In this document: positions 21,436-32,173 of the stretch, piece after piece
Layout of the letters: each line of letters opens with the position of its first letter
Position numbering within the stretch: position 1 is the stretch's first letter
From: Planctomycetota bacterium
GTDB taxonomy: Bacteria; Planctomycetota; Planctomycetia; Pirellulales; Pirellulaceae
DNA: 32,726 nucleotides
NCBI GenBank assembly: GCA_014584305.1
Contig: JACTND010000317.1
Span: 1 to 32,726 of the forward strand
Reading direction: 5' to 3'
Notes under the pieces: model-generated
Told to the model about the DNA's origin: nothing
The model's database searches: none
What the model saw: only the letters and a program-made list of their open reading frames with translations
Translations under genes and position numbers: made by a program

Positions 21436-24400
21436 TCAGGAGACGCGAGGCGCTTGAGGACCGCGTCGCATCAGCATCACCCCAATCACGAGCACAACCA
21501 AGAGGACTCCGGCCAGTTGTGCGGTCGAATACAGGCGGACCTTCGTTTTTTCGGAAACGACGCGCATGGTCAACTCCGGGCGTCCGCGTGGAACCCGAAA
21601 ATAATACGTCTCACCTTGAGGCACAACGTCAATCATAACACCAGCGGACGATTGACCGGGCGCACGCGCCGGTTCGTTGAGGGACGGACTGTCCGTTGGC
21701 GCTTCGCCGCCCATTTCACGCGCGCGCGATTGCGGTCTCGAAGCGGACGCTGATGGTTCTTGCCATACACGCCCAGCGCCAGAAATTTGAAACTCACCCC
21801 GGGTTGCCGAAGGGCGTTCCGTCATGTCATCGCCCAGCTGATAGGTTTGCGCCAATTCTTGGAAATTCACTCCCGGAAAATCCTGTCCGGACACGAGGCC
21901 ACGTTGTTCTGCTTGATCCCCGGCAGGCGCCCTTTGCTGCGCATCTCGTTGGCCCGAAAACGCCCGGCTTTCGTTCAGTACATTCTGATCGGCCACAAGC
22001 TCGTTGATGTTTTTCCGAATCGCGTTGCCCATTTGGTCCTTATTGTGCCCTTGGGCGCTGACTTCGAGGTCCAATTCGCTCAGTTCGCGTTGCAACTCGG
22101 ATGATTTTTGCTGCAATTGGCGATTCATCGATTGCCCAGCTTGACGATTAAGTTCTTCGGACAACTCTTCCATGCGTTGTCGCCGATTCTCCGTACCGAA
22201 GGCGATCGCGCCGGATTGCGTGCGCAGTTTTCCGGAAATCTCGGCGACTTGTTTCGCCCGATAATCGAGGTATTCATCCGTCAAGACATCGCCGGACTCC
22301 ATCCGCGTCATTGTGCCGCCAAACCATAGCGGCCGCACTTCGGGCGAGACATGTAATCGCACATGACTGACCTGGGTTTCAATGTTCTGCGTAAACGCCA
22401 ACGGCATCACCCAGTCGCTTTGGGCAAAGTCGAGTTGCCCCGAATAGACGGCGACGATGGCGTAGTCCAAATCCAATTCGGATGTCTTGACCAACGGGAT
22501 GCGCACTAGCCGCGCATTTCCGGCTGCGGCCAGCGGCATTATCGGCGCACCGTCCACTTGCAAGCTGATCAATCGCGCTCCGCCTGGCAGAACCAACTCT
22601 AAGACGGGTTCCGTCCGATTAGTCACGCGCAACGTTTGTTTCGCCACGTATCCTCCACCGGCATCCAACACCACGTCGGTTTCGCTGAGCGGAATGGAAG
22701 CAGCTACCGTCTGTACCGTATCGCGCGGCACGGTGCGGATCGTCAGTCCGGCAGCGCGATCGTTCGAGGCCGAGACGTAAGCAGTCGCCAAATAGGGGGC
22801 CTGCAATTTGTTTTGCAGCGCGCGGAACAAGGGCCGTTCGCGAACGACTTGTTCCACGCCCGCCAAGGGCTCGAACACCAACTCATCGCGTCCCATGTTT
22901 TGCACGGTGATGAACCGCTGCGCCGTTTCCCCGGTCAGGTTGACGGGGAGCGCCGGGGACCATTGATCCGACAGCGGCGCGTCTCGTTGAATCGCCAAAC
23001 GATAGGGTCCGAGCACCCGGTCTTGCAGGTTGACCACCACCTGCAACCAGCCATCGGCGGTCGGTGTCTTTTCCACGCGGCTGATCAATGGCCCAGAGAC
23101 TTCGGCATCCGACCAGCGCGCGGGCAACAGGAACTCGACCTTCTCAATTCCCGATTGTTCGATCGTCCATTCCAGCAACAAGGTTTCCTCAATCGCCTGT
23201 CGTGTCCAACTGACGTCGGAAACCGACTCGAACTTGACCCGCGGTGGCAGTCGGGTCCAACGGATTTCCACGCGGTGATCGACCCCTTCGGCGCGCGCCG
23301 CTAATGGGCGCGCCTCGAGCAGGCTCCGATCAAACCAGTTGCCCAACTCTCCGGCGGGGATCGACATGGCATCCGTGACGTGCATGCCCAATTGTAAAGC
23401 TGAGTCGGCGACGGCCGCGTATTGGAATTTCTCGTTTTTGGCTTGCGGGACGCGCCAACCGCGCCACACCAGCGCATGAAGGTCGCGTAGCGGTTGAGTA
23501 ATCTGAACTGCCACGCTAATTCTCTCGGTGACTTGGTCCGCCAATCGAAATCGCCAGATAGTCTGGCTGTCGCCCGCGAAGGAGACGACGTCAAAGGGAA
23601 TGTTCTGTCGGCGGTTTTCTCGGGTCACTTGCCAGGTGGTCTCGCGAATCGGCAAATCGGACGGCACGATCACATCCCATTCGCGGATTCCGCCTCGCGT
23701 GGGCGACAATTGAAATCGCGATTCCATGACGCTGTGCGTCAATCCCACGCGCATCAGCGTTTCGTGATTGGCGTTGAACTCAGATGGAGTTAACCGCGCA
23801 TCGACCGCGATCCGAGCTCCGCCGCGCGCGAAGTCGAAGCTCTGAAAAGGGACCACACCCAAAGGCTGCCGCCGCGCGTCGTTCCATGGCGCAAATCCCA
23901 CTCCATCCCAATCGATACGCCGCACCGCCGCGCTGTCGGCTACTTGCAACTCGACTAACGGGCTGCGCGCGATTCGAATACGACCGGAAGCCGTGCCGTG
24001 ACCAACAACCGAGCAAAGAGGAATGTCGGCACGCGACATGTGATCGTTGAGCGCGGCAATAGGCAGCGAATACGTTACTGCGATTTGCGCGCTGTGCGCC
24101 GTTGCCAATAGTTTCAGTTCCACCTGCGAGGCATCGTCGCGCAGCGGGGTCCAACCCTGCAGGTTGTCCCCGACGATCTGTTCGATCCGAACGTGGGGCG
24201 GTAATGACAAGTACCAAACGCCAAGTGCTTCCCCAAACTGAACGTGAACAGTCGCGCGGCCGCGAATCTCGTTGGTCAACACTTCGACGATCGTATCGGA
24301 TTTCCAATTGGCCGACCCGGTGATGCCGGACGGCGCGATCGTCTCGCGCCAATCGAGTGCGAACGAGCCGTCCTCGTTCGCTGCGAAGGAAGCTCCGACG

Positions 24401-27400
24401 CCGGCGTCCAGAGCCACTTCATGGTCAACAGTCGCCGAGCGCCAGCGGACCGTCAGTGGCTGATTCGCGGCAATAAACCGCAGTTCGGATGCCAGTGATG
24501 GCGGCAAACGTCCCGCCACGCGGAATCCACCGCCGATTTTTTCCAAGGGAAACTCCAGGCGCAGTTGCACCTGGTGCCATCCAGCGCCAGTCACGCGAAC
24601 AACGATGGGGACTTCGACAGTGGCGGGGTTGGCCTCGGCGTTCCCTGCGGAATCGGCGACCGCGTCCGCAATCAAGATCGCCGGCCGACCATCTAGTTCG
24701 GCAGAGAGTATCGTTCCACCCACGACCGATAGGGGAATATCCACCGCCGTGTCCCCCGGCAGAGAAAGATCCAACCAGCCGACCACCGATAATGTGCGCC
24801 CATCGGAGGTTGCTTCGTACTTGGCGCGCGCCCAGACAAATTGCCGATTGGTCATAGGATTTGTGGGTTCGACCGCGGCCGATTGAGCCAGCAACCGCTC
24901 GTACCACTGCCTGGGAAACAACCAGCGCGGGGAATCGACGTGCGGCCAGGAACTTAATTCAAAGGGAACCACGATTGCCCGGTCGTCGATGATTCTGGGA
25001 GGGAGTGTTGGCGGTGGGTTGTCTGTCGAACCGCTGTCACCGTTCTGCCCCAAAGCAGTCGCGCACAACGCGGCAAATAGGAAGTAAGTGACAAATGCGC
25101 TGGCACGTGACTTCTTGGCGAAAAACGATCGCGCCCAGCGGGCAACGATGCGAGTGAATCCGGCGCCGAGATAGAGCAGCGCCATTAGCAGCGCCACCCA
25201 CACGAGCGGCTCCACCATCGAATCGAAATTCGCAATCCACGGCGTCAGCCACAGGCCCGCTAGTGCAATGGCTACGAGCATCACAATCCACAAGAACTTG
25301 ACGCCAGCGGAACTACGCCACAATGCCAATCCCACCGCTACGGCCGCCAGTGCCAATGCCCAGGCGGATAAGTGGACGCCTCCTTGTCGAACGATGCGCA
25401 ATCCAATGCGCGGACGATTACCTAGGGACTCGAAGCGCGCCGCCCGGTCGTCCTCGTCGATGCGGATGTCGATGCCGCGGAATCCAGAGTAACCCCAGGC
25501 GGCCGGCTTCTGGCCAGCAGACTCGCGTGGTTGCGCTACGTCTCCCCCCGACTGGACCGAGCGTTGTCCGCCAGCGGCATCTGGCGCGTCACCAACACGA
25601 CGATCACTTTCGTTGACATGGCCTTCGCCCGCGGCTCCCATGTTGGGGAGGTCGTAGCGCGCTCCGTCGCGAACGTCGATCCCTTCCGCAGCTTCGAATT
25701 GGAAGCTGCCGGGCATTGCTGATTTCACAGGGTCAATGAAGTAGCCAAGCGACGTTAGATCGAACCAGTGCAGATGACGTTGTGCCCATGACAACCGGTG
25801 CTCGGCGGTAACGGGCTGCCATCCATCCCGCGGCTCGGCAATCACATAGCCCGACGGTGCGTGAATTTGCCAGGTCGATTTCAGGCAGGGAACTTCCTCC
25901 GTGGGATGCGATTGGCCATCGGTCAAAAACAACTGCGGAGGGAGCAAAGTGACATCGGTCCGCCAACCCAACGTTGCCACGGAATCTTCATAGCTCACTT
26001 CCAAATGCGTCTCAACGTTGCTTGATCCACGTGGAAACATGATCAGGAGATCGTCGCCGACTCGTTGCATGCGTTGGGGATTCTTATCCAGGAGGACCGA
26101 CCAGAGAGTGGCTGTTGCGGGGAGCCGAACAATGACTTGCGGATGCGTAGTCTTGATCCGGAACAGAGCCCACGTCTGACATACGCCGTTCCGAGAGATT
26201 TCGCTGCGCAATTCTCTCTTCGTCACAACGACGGGTGGGGCTGGGGACGTCTGACGTTTGGTTGCGGAAATCGTCAATGATTCTCCGTCGGCGACTGGAT
26301 ACAGGCCAACCAAGAATTTGCCAGGCGCATAATGCACGGCAGGCAACGACTCCAAGGGTTCTGTTGGGATCGACCCCGCTACGGCGATATCCAACTGGGG
26401 GCTCCCTTCGACGACAACCATCGCCGTTTGCAGAGCCGTATCCACGAGCATCACGGGTGTCAATTGAGTAATGAAAGTTTCGACATCCGGCATTGCCGAC
26501 TCATAGTCGATATGTAGGCTGAACGGCCCTGCGGCGCGGGATTCAAGCTGCACATCCCAGATATTTTCTTCTTCGGAATGGCGGCGCGTGAGTTCGGCGA
26601 CCGGGCGCCCATTACCGGTCGTGACTTGGACCATGTCATTGGCCGTACTCGGCAGTCGCAGGGCAAACTTCTGGCAACTAGCCTGCCGCACGTCGATCAG
26701 CAGTTCCGCATGGACCACCTGATGGGCAGGTTCCAGGCGATAAAACGTGACGCTTTGCGCCGTCACGCGGGGGATTCGCCGTACCACATCCAATTGCACG
26801 GTCGCCTCGGCTGTGGCAAACTCATAGGCCAATTGAGGCGCCAATTCTTCCAATCCCAAACCCGCGAGATCTTGACGAGCCAACGGCGCTAAATCGCCAG
26901 CCGTGACGCCACTGACATTCAGCTCGCCGCCAACAACGATCGCCAAGACGCCGCGGGTTTCGTCGGCGCCGACAATCGACGGAACAACGAAAGAAACGGT
27001 GCGCTGCATCCAGCGGCTAAACCACTCTTCCGGCACGATGCTAGAAAGTAGCCGGAACTTGGTACGCTCGCCTTGTCCTAACGGGGCAGCCAGTGTAATG
27101 GCCACGCGTCGCCGACCGTTGTGGTCCCCAACGACACGGAACGGAAGGGGTCCCCCCGCGTGATGTACCTGATGCAAATGAAACCCCGGCGGCAAATCGA
27201 CTTCGACTTCAAAATGCGCGGTCCCCGTATTGGTCAAATCCAGGTCGGCCAGGCAGCCAATTTCGCGCTCGCCAACGGTGAACAAGACGCTTTCCAAGGC
27301 GGTCAACATCCCCGGTTTGCGCGCCAATTGCAGGCGTAACTCCGCATCCGCGGCGGGGGCGAAATAGGCCAAACGAATCGGCGGTCCCCCTTCGGTCAGG

Positions 27401-28587
27401 CCGCCGATGGCCGTCACCAATTGCGCGATGGCAGACAGATTGACCGGAAATAATTGACGCGGATCAACTTCGCGCAATTCCCATGGCGGTGGCAACGCGA
27501 CGGCGACCACCTGAGAGTGGTGATCCGCGCCCAGCCCTCGCCAACGCGGCGACTCCCAGGTGAAGGAACCCGCCGCAGCCGGTCGCTGGCTGATGGCAGT
27601 CACGGTCAGGGCAGTCGAGTTTTCAATCGGGTTCTGAAACTCAACCCACAACGTTGGACCCTCCGGTGTCGTACCAATCCCCCATTCGCGCACGTCTTCG
27701 CCGATGACGTCCAATACTTCCACCAGCTCATCGATTTGCCATTCCGCACGGTGCAGGGCGCCGCGGAGCACGCGCGGCAGCAGCGTGATGGTATAGGAGT
27801 TACCCGTTTCATCGAGTGTTGCCACCGTGACTATCGAGTCGTCCCAGGCCAATTCGCCGGTGCGCTGTCGATTATTAAGTGTCAAAACCAGTTCAAACGC
27901 GCCAAGCGGCGGCACCAATTCCAATACCGTCTCCTCTGCCGTGGTATCGTACTGTCGCGAAATCACGGCTCCGCCGGAAACGAGATCGACATTTCCAGGT
28001 GACACCACGGTCCACGACGAGACCGGCACTTGAGAAAAGTCACCGCGGAGGGTCTGTCGCGCGGCATCGGCAGACAGCGGCAAGGTCAGCTGCAGTTCCA
28101 ATTCGTAGTCGCCCGCGCGTTCCATCAAGAGCAATACTCGTCGCTTGGATCGGTCGCCGGTGCTCCAAAACACCGCGGGTGCCGCCCCATTCAGTGCGAT
28201 CGATTGCACGGCAACATTCGCCAACGGCAGCGGAACGGCAATCGGTTGATCGGCGAACGATTGACCTCGGATCCGCGCCGTCACATGGGCCACGCGACCA
28301 GCCAACGCGATTCGAAAATCGGCATCGTGCCAGACGAATTCTCGCGGCGCGGGCTGGATTACCTCCGGCTTAAAGCCCAGAAGTTTGAGAACATTTTCGC
28401 GATCCAACAAAATACGGTCGATTCCGTCGTTGAGGGCCACGCTCAAGTCTTCATACGGTACATAGACCAGGCGCAGTTTGTCGAATTCGGACAGCGCCCG
28501 CGGCGGAATCTCTTGGCCGACAACAGCAAGCGTCATTGACCACCAAGTAAGGCAGAGCCAACTCAACAACACGGCGAGGCGCTTCAT
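21436..28587 (-). CDS. Giant envelope protein, apparently two fused paralogous units
   Basis: This 2383-residue protein starts with a signal peptide (LAVLLSWLCLTWWSMTLAVV). Residues about 35-1070 are a beta-rich extracytoplasmic unit with VYVPYEDL at 41-48. Three membrane helices follow (about 1073-1090, 1097-1120 and 1125-1147), then a fourth, signal-peptide-like helix (AFVTYFLFAALCATALGQNG, about 1160-1178). A second extracytoplasmic unit runs from there to about 2100, again with the pattern of a predicted beta domain and LDGRPAILI. The C-terminal part has a Gln/Glu-rich coiled coil (about 2130-2210), a disordered stretch and a last helix, AGVLLVVLVIGVMLM, near 2359. It lies 3 bases after the 1172-residue gene, so they form an operon. 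Function is unknown. Confidence 0.85.
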   Translation of the reverse strand: MKRLAVLLSWLCLTWWSMTLAVVGQEIPPRALSEFDKLRLVYVPYEDLSVALNDGIDRILLDRENVLKLLGFKPEVIQPAPREFVWHDADFRIALAGRVAHVTARIRGQSFADQPIAVPLPLANVAVQSIALNGAAPAVFWSTGDRSKRRVLLLMERAGDYELELQLTLPLSADAARQTLRGDFSQVPVSSWTVVSPGNVDLVSGGAVISRQYDTTAEETVLELVPPLGAFELVLTLNNRQRTGELAWDDSIVTVATLDETGNSYTITLLPRVLRGALHRAEWQIDELVEVLDVIGEDVREWGIGTTPEGPTLWVEFQNPIENSTALTVTAISQRPAAAGSFTWESPRWRGLGADHHSQVVAVALPPPWELREVDPRQLFPVNLSAIAQLVTAIGGLTEGGPPIRLAYFAPAADAELRLQLARKPGMLTALESVLFTVGEREIGCLADLDLTNTGTAHFEVEVDLPPGFHLHQVHHAGGPLPFRVVGDHNGRRRVAITLAAPLGQGERTKFRLLSSIVPEEWFSRWMQRTVSFVVPSIVGADETRGVLAIVVGGELNVSGVTAGDLAPLARQDLAGLGLEELAPQLAYEFATAEATVQLDVVRRIPRVTAQSVTFYRLEPAHQVVHAELLIDVRQASCQKFALRLPSTANDMVQVTTGNGRPVAELTRRHSEEENIWDVQLESRAAGPFSLHIDYESAMPDVETFITQLTPVMLVDTALQTAMVVVEGSPQLDIAVAGSIPTEPLESLPAVHYAPGKFLVGLYPVADGESLTISATKRQTSPAPPVVVTKRELRSEISRNGVCQTWALFRIKTTHPQVIVRLPATATLWSVLLDKNPQRMQRVGDDLLIMFPRGSSNVETHLEVSYEDSVATLGWRTDVTLLPPQLFLTDGQSHPTEEVPCLKSTWQIHAPSGYVIAEPRDGWQPVTAEHRLSWAQRHLHWFDLTSLGYFIDPVKSAMPGSFQFEAAEGIDVRDGARYDLPNMGAAGEGHVNESDRRVGDAPDAAGGQRSVQSGGDVAQPRESAGQKPAAWGYSGFRGIDIRIDEDDRAARFESLGNRPRIGLRIVRQGGVHLSAWALALAAVAVGLALWRSSAGVKFLWIVMLVAIALAGLWLTPWIANFDSMVEPLVWVALLMALLYLGAGFTRIVARWARSFFAKKSRASAFVTYFLFAALCATALGQNGDSGSTDNPPPTLPPRIIDDRAIVVPFELSSWPHVDSPRWLFPRQWYERLLAQSAAVEPTNPMTNRQFVWARAKYEATSDGRTLSVVGWLDLSLPGDTAVDIPLSVVGGTILSAELDGRPAILIADAVADSAGNAEANPATVEVPIVVRVTGAGWHQVQLRLEFPLEKIGGGFRVAGRLPPSLASELRFIAANQPLTVRWRSATVDHEVALDAGVGASFAANEDGSFALDWRETIAPSGITGSANWKSDTIVEVLTNEIRGRATVHVQFGEALGVWYLSLPPHVRIEQIVGDNLQGWTPLRDDASQVELKLLATAHSAQIAVTYSLPIAALNDHMSRADIPLCSVVGHGTASGRIRIARSPLVELQVADSAAVRRIDWDGVGFAPWNDARRQPLGVVPFQSFDFARGGARIAVDARLTPSEFNANHETLMRVGLTHSVMESRFQLSPTRGGIREWDVIVPSDLPIRETTWQVTRENRRQNIPFDVVSFAGDSQTIWRFRLADQVTERISVAVQITQPLRDLHALVWRGWRVPQAKNEKFQYAAVADSALQLGMHVTDAMSIPAGELGNWFDRSLLEARPLAARAEGVDHRVEIRWTRLPPRVKFESVSDVSWTRQAIEETLLLEWTIEQSGIEKVEFLLPARWSDAEVSGPLISRVEKTPTADGWLQVVVNLQDRVLGPYRLAIQRDAPLSDQWSPALPVNLTGETAQRFITVQNMGRDELVFEPLAGVEQVVRERPLFRALQNKLQAPYLATAYVSASNDRAAGLTIRTVPRDTVQTVAASIPLSETDVVLDAGGGYVAKQTLRVTNRTEPVLELVLPGGARLISLQVDGAPIMPLAAAGNARLVRIPLVKTSELDLDYAIVAVYSGQLDFAQSDWVMPLAFTQNIETQVSHVRLHVSPEVRPLWFGGTMTRMESGDVLTDEYLDYRAKQVAEISGKLRTQSGAIAFGTENRRQRMEELSEELNRQAGQSMNRQLQQKSSELQRELSELDLEVSAQGHNKDQMGNAIRKNINELVADQNVLNESRAFSGQRDAQQRAPAGDQAEQRGLVSGQDFPGVNFQELAQTYQLGDDMTERPSATRGEFQISGAGRVWQEPSASASRPQSRAREMGGEAPTDSPSLNEPARAPGQSSAGVMIDVVPQGETYYFRVPRGRPELTMRVVSEKTKVRLYSTAQLAGVLLVVLVIGVMLMRRGPQAPRVS

Positions 28588-28590
28588 GGC

Positions 28591-31500
28591 TTAGTTCTCC
28601 TCGCTCCGTTTCCCTTCGGCCGGTGGTTCCGGGTCCGCTGGGGACGGTCGTGTGGTCTCCGCAGCGGAATCGGAAGGAACAGCTATCGCCGCGCCGGTTC
28701 TACCTTCTCGCGACGCCCTGTTGGACCAACGCTGAATAAAACTCAGAACGGAACTCAATACCCACACTCCGCCGATCAAGGCACCGATCCAGGCGATGGT
28801 TGACCAAGAAAACACTTCGGTAGCAATCGGAGCGAAAATCATGATGCCGATCAGGCCAGCGACAACCAGGCAGGCGGCGGCCAAACGCGCTCCCCACGAG
28901 GCGCGAATGAGGCTTAGCCCAATCACGGCCAGGAAGCCGAACATTGCCATGTGCATCACGCTTTGGCGAGCCAACGGCAAACGCAAGGCGCCCGGTTCTC
29001 CCGCCAGTGGCTGCAGCGTTGAAAATACATACGGGCGTCCGTCTGTTTCAAACTTAGCCAGCTCCGCCACGTGCCCACTTTCGGCCCCGATCCATTGCAG
29101 CCATTCGCTATCGGTTTGTCGCCGCGTGCGAAACGTTCGCTGGAACACGTGTTGATCTTCTTGGCTATTGGTGTCGGTCCATGGCCCCCACGCCGATATT
29201 GGAGCAAACTCCGGCGGCACATAGACGCACAGTACCGTCTTTTGCACTGCGCAGTCTTCCGGGAATGTCGGCACCATGATCCGTCCGCCGACGAGGGGAA
29301 TGGAATAGCGCAGCTCGACGAGGAGCGTTTGGTCGCGGTCGCGGTTCCCCAACGAGATAATCAATTCGTCGTTGGCCCCGCGTTCGATGGGCACACTTTG
29401 ACTATCGACGCGTACCGGATTCTGATCGAAGCCGGTTTCGGCATCGAACCCAGGCGGCATCGCGATCCGCAACCGTTGGTGCACTCCGCGGACTTGATAG
29501 GTTGCTTGTACTGACAGTTGGCCTTGACGCAACCAAACAGCGCGCACCAAAGCGCGCGGGATATTGGTCCGTTTCAATTCGTGCAACTCCAGCCGCGCGG
29601 CCCGCAGAGACATCACCCAATCGCCGGTATATTCCACGGCGACCACGGCATCATCCACTTTGCGGTTGCCCAACAATTCCTGCGTTGGATCGATGGGGCG
29701 CAGGCCCCGGGCGGACTCGCCGACATGCAGATCGAACAACTCGGATCGCCGGACGACGATCTGGCCGCGATTGCGGTCGGCGCCGCGCGGAACAATTCCC
29801 AACAAGGGAATGTCGATCGATTCCCCCACGGCGACATCCGCCAAGGGTTCGTCCCACGTGAAACGAATTTGATGTTGGCCGATAAACTCGTTGTTCCCCA
29901 GCAACGACCAAGCCTCGCATCCAGGCGCCACATCGGACGGCTGCGGATCGATGCGTTGCGTCCGCCAACCCGGCGTTTCGACACGCAATTTGCCGATCAA
30001 GCTCTGCGGCACGTCCAGTCTGAGCGATTGGATGGGACTGTATTTGACTTCACACCCCAATTCGCCGATGTGGCGCGCCAGTCCGGGTTCGATCGACCAT
30101 TCGCTGAACGTATCGATCAGGATTTGAGGTTTGCGCACCGCCAAGGTCAATTCCAGTCCGGGAACGCGCTGGGTGAATTCATAAACGAGCGCTGCGGTAT
30201 TTGTCGAGGAACCTGTCAACGAATGGAATTGGCCGGCATCGACGGGGCGCAGTTCGGGCTCCTGACCCGGCGTCACCAACAGGCTTTCAGGAAGCGCGAC
30301 GCGCAGTTGACCGGTCACGTATTCTGCAAAACCCTGGGCCAAGCGGGGCCAGTGAGCGGCCAAGGCGGTCGCGGAACCATCTTCGACGCCCGCCCCCACG
30401 ACCACCGGCTGCCGGATGGCCAATCGCAATCCAACCTTGCCCATCGCTTGGCGGTTGAGTTGTACTATCCGGATAAAACTTCCTTCGGGTGCCGGAGCAA
30501 CCTGGTCCACAACCGCCGGTTGATAGTCTTGCCATTGGAACCCAGCCGCCTGAATCAACTCGACGCCATCGGGGAATTCCATCGGGATGGCGAACACGCC
30601 CGCTTGTTGGATATCCAACAACCAGATGACGTCACTGGTCAACCAATGCGTTTGCAAACGGGCATCGATGGACTGCGTTCCGCGCACCAACGGTTTCAAT
30701 TCCGTCGCCACGACGCGCAGCAGATAGGGAACCGTGGCATAGCGAAAGGACAGTCGCCGCTCGCCGCGCCCGTCCACCGCCGCATGTGTGCGCACCAATC
30801 CCATCAAGCTGGCAATCTCTACACCCAAGCCAACGTCGGCTGCCACATCCAACGTTCCGGGTTGGCGCGTGGCCTCGACGATTTCGACGTTGGCCAGAGC
30901 TAATTCCGCTGAGTCGCTCGCCTGCAACTGCATTTCCAGATCGACCTCGAGGGTATGCTGTCCGCGCAATTCTTCGAAGAATTCGACTTGGAGCAAGCTG
31001 GCGTTGTCCACATTTTTCTCCCAACGCTTGACGATATCGGACGATATGGCGACGACGTCGAAGCCTTCCGGAATGCGCAAGGTCACGCTGCCGATGGTCG
31101 ATCGTTGAATACTCAAATTCAAACGTTGGTTGATGCGGACCAGGTTTTTTTGCAGGTTGATTTGAGTCGCGGAATCGGCCGTCACGATGGCTGCCAAACG
31201 TTCCGCACCGACTGCGCGTGGCGTCCAGCGCAAAGTAATCTCGCGCGCGCTGCCGATGATCGCCGTGATCGCCGATGTTGGGGATGCCGCACCATCTGGT
31301 GCCGGATGTTTGGTGACAACAGCCGCGGGGCTCACGGACACATCCACATCGCGTTCATCGACGCTGACTTCCCACCGATTCACGGCGGAACTCGGAATGG
31401 AAAGGGATACCTGATATTGACCACCCAATGACGAGATGGCCTTCGCGTATTCGATAGACAGCTGTTTTCGGGTCGGCGCTTGCTCGATGTGAACGAGTAA

Positions 31501-32109
31501 GGCATTCTGCCCGTCGGCCGTGCGCACCAGGCGCGCCGGAGCGCCGTCAAGTGTCGCTTGGCGAAGCGCCGCGTCCGCCAGTGCTAAGGGAACTTCGTGC
31601 CAACCCGTCTTCAGGAACTCCAACGTCAAATCGCTGGTGACCACAATCCGCTCGCGCGTTGCGGCGGCGCGATTGAGCGCGGCGACAATAATGCCGCTCC
31701 GGGGGGGCGGCTCGACCTTGACGGGCTGAGTGGCTTTCCGAGCCAACTCCCACAGTCGGTCGAATTCTTCATACGGGACGAACACACCTCGCTGTTGCCG
31801 CTCGAACGTATCGCGCAACTTTTCATAAGGGATGTAGATCGAGCGTTCAATCAGCCAACCTGGGAGCGCCGACAAGGGATCATCTTCGCCAAACGCGGCG
31901 GTTCCGTTTGCAGAGTTGGGCAGGCCAGAAGGATCGATGTCATCCTGCCAGGCCAAAGCGATGGGCCCGCTTGGCGGATAGCCTGAACATGCGACAACGG
32001 ATGGTGCCATCCAGAGCAAGGCGATGGCCAAATAAGAAATCGCGGCGAATACTTGCCGCCAGGATCGCCGCACACGGAGAATCCGCGCGGCAAAAATAGA
32101 GCTTTGCAT
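28591..32109 (-). CDS. Large envelope protein, first gene of the giant-protein operon
   Basis: The 1172-residue product has an export signal ending in SVVAC, with Cys41 possibly lipid-modified. IYIPYEKL (91-98) and VFVPYEEF (109-116) are two close copies of a motif also present at the start of the next protein. Then comes a long beta-rich region, with a section that starts ERIVVTSDLTLEFLKTGWHE and includes ATLDGAPARLV. Near the C-terminus are three membrane helices (about 1050-1070, 1075-1096 and 1101-1124) and a charged, Pro-rich cytoplasmic tail ending EGKRSEEN. The overall plan (signal, VPYE, beta unit, helices) equals that of the first half of the 2383-residue protein, so the two are probably ancient duplicates. 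No enzyme motif is seen; a structural or adhesive envelope role is a guess. Confidence 0.85.
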   Translation of the reverse strand: MQSSIFAARILRVRRSWRQVFAAISYLAIALLWMAPSVVACSGYPPSGPIALAWQDDIDPSGLPNSANGTAAFGEDDPLSALPGWLIERSIYIPYEKLRDTFERQQRGVFVPYEEFDRLWELARKATQPVKVEPPPRSGIIVAALNRAAATRERIVVTSDLTLEFLKTGWHEVPLALADAALRQATLDGAPARLVRTADGQNALLVHIEQAPTRKQLSIEYAKAISSLGGQYQVSLSIPSSAVNRWEVSVDERDVDVSVSPAAVVTKHPAPDGAASPTSAITAIIGSAREITLRWTPRAVGAERLAAIVTADSATQINLQKNLVRINQRLNLSIQRSTIGSVTLRIPEGFDVVAISSDIVKRWEKNVDNASLLQVEFFEELRGQHTLEVDLEMQLQASDSAELALANVEIVEATRQPGTLDVAADVGLGVEIASLMGLVRTHAAVDGRGERRLSFRYATVPYLLRVVATELKPLVRGTQSIDARLQTHWLTSDVIWLLDIQQAGVFAIPMEFPDGVELIQAAGFQWQDYQPAVVDQVAPAPEGSFIRIVQLNRQAMGKVGLRLAIRQPVVVGAGVEDGSATALAAHWPRLAQGFAEYVTGQLRVALPESLLVTPGQEPELRPVDAGQFHSLTGSSTNTAALVYEFTQRVPGLELTLAVRKPQILIDTFSEWSIEPGLARHIGELGCEVKYSPIQSLRLDVPQSLIGKLRVETPGWRTQRIDPQPSDVAPGCEAWSLLGNNEFIGQHQIRFTWDEPLADVAVGESIDIPLLGIVPRGADRNRGQIVVRRSELFDLHVGESARGLRPIDPTQELLGNRKVDDAVVAVEYTGDWVMSLRAARLELHELKRTNIPRALVRAVWLRQGQLSVQATYQVRGVHQRLRIAMPPGFDAETGFDQNPVRVDSQSVPIERGANDELIISLGNRDRDQTLLVELRYSIPLVGGRIMVPTFPEDCAVQKTVLCVYVPPEFAPISAWGPWTDTNSQEDQHVFQRTFRTRRQTDSEWLQWIGAESGHVAELAKFETDGRPYVFSTLQPLAGEPGALRLPLARQSVMHMAMFGFLAVIGLSLIRASWGARLAAACLVVAGLIGIMIFAPIATEVFSWSTIAWIGALIGGVWVLSSVLSFIQRWSNRASREGRTGAAIAVPSDSAAETTRPSPADPEPPAEGKRSEEN

Positions 32110-32145
32110 GATGACAACCCAAGTGTGAACGGAGTTACGTCCGGC

Positions 32146-32173
32146 AATCTAATCGCATTGTACCGATGCGCAA
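32146..32173 (-). promoter_or_regulatory. Candidate promoter of the giant-protein operon
   Basis: On the minus strand TTGCGC (32173-32168) and TAGATT (32151-32146) are 16 bases apart, giving four of six matches to each bacterial consensus hexamer. Transcription would start about 30 bases before the ATG at 32109. No Shine-Dalgarno site is visible before that ATG. Confidence 0.35.

Noticed and set aside
29518..30903. Long + strand open frame (461 codons) opposite the 1172-residue gene
   Set aside because: It mirrors the codon pattern of the real minus-strand gene, has no recognisable domain and no ribosome binding site.
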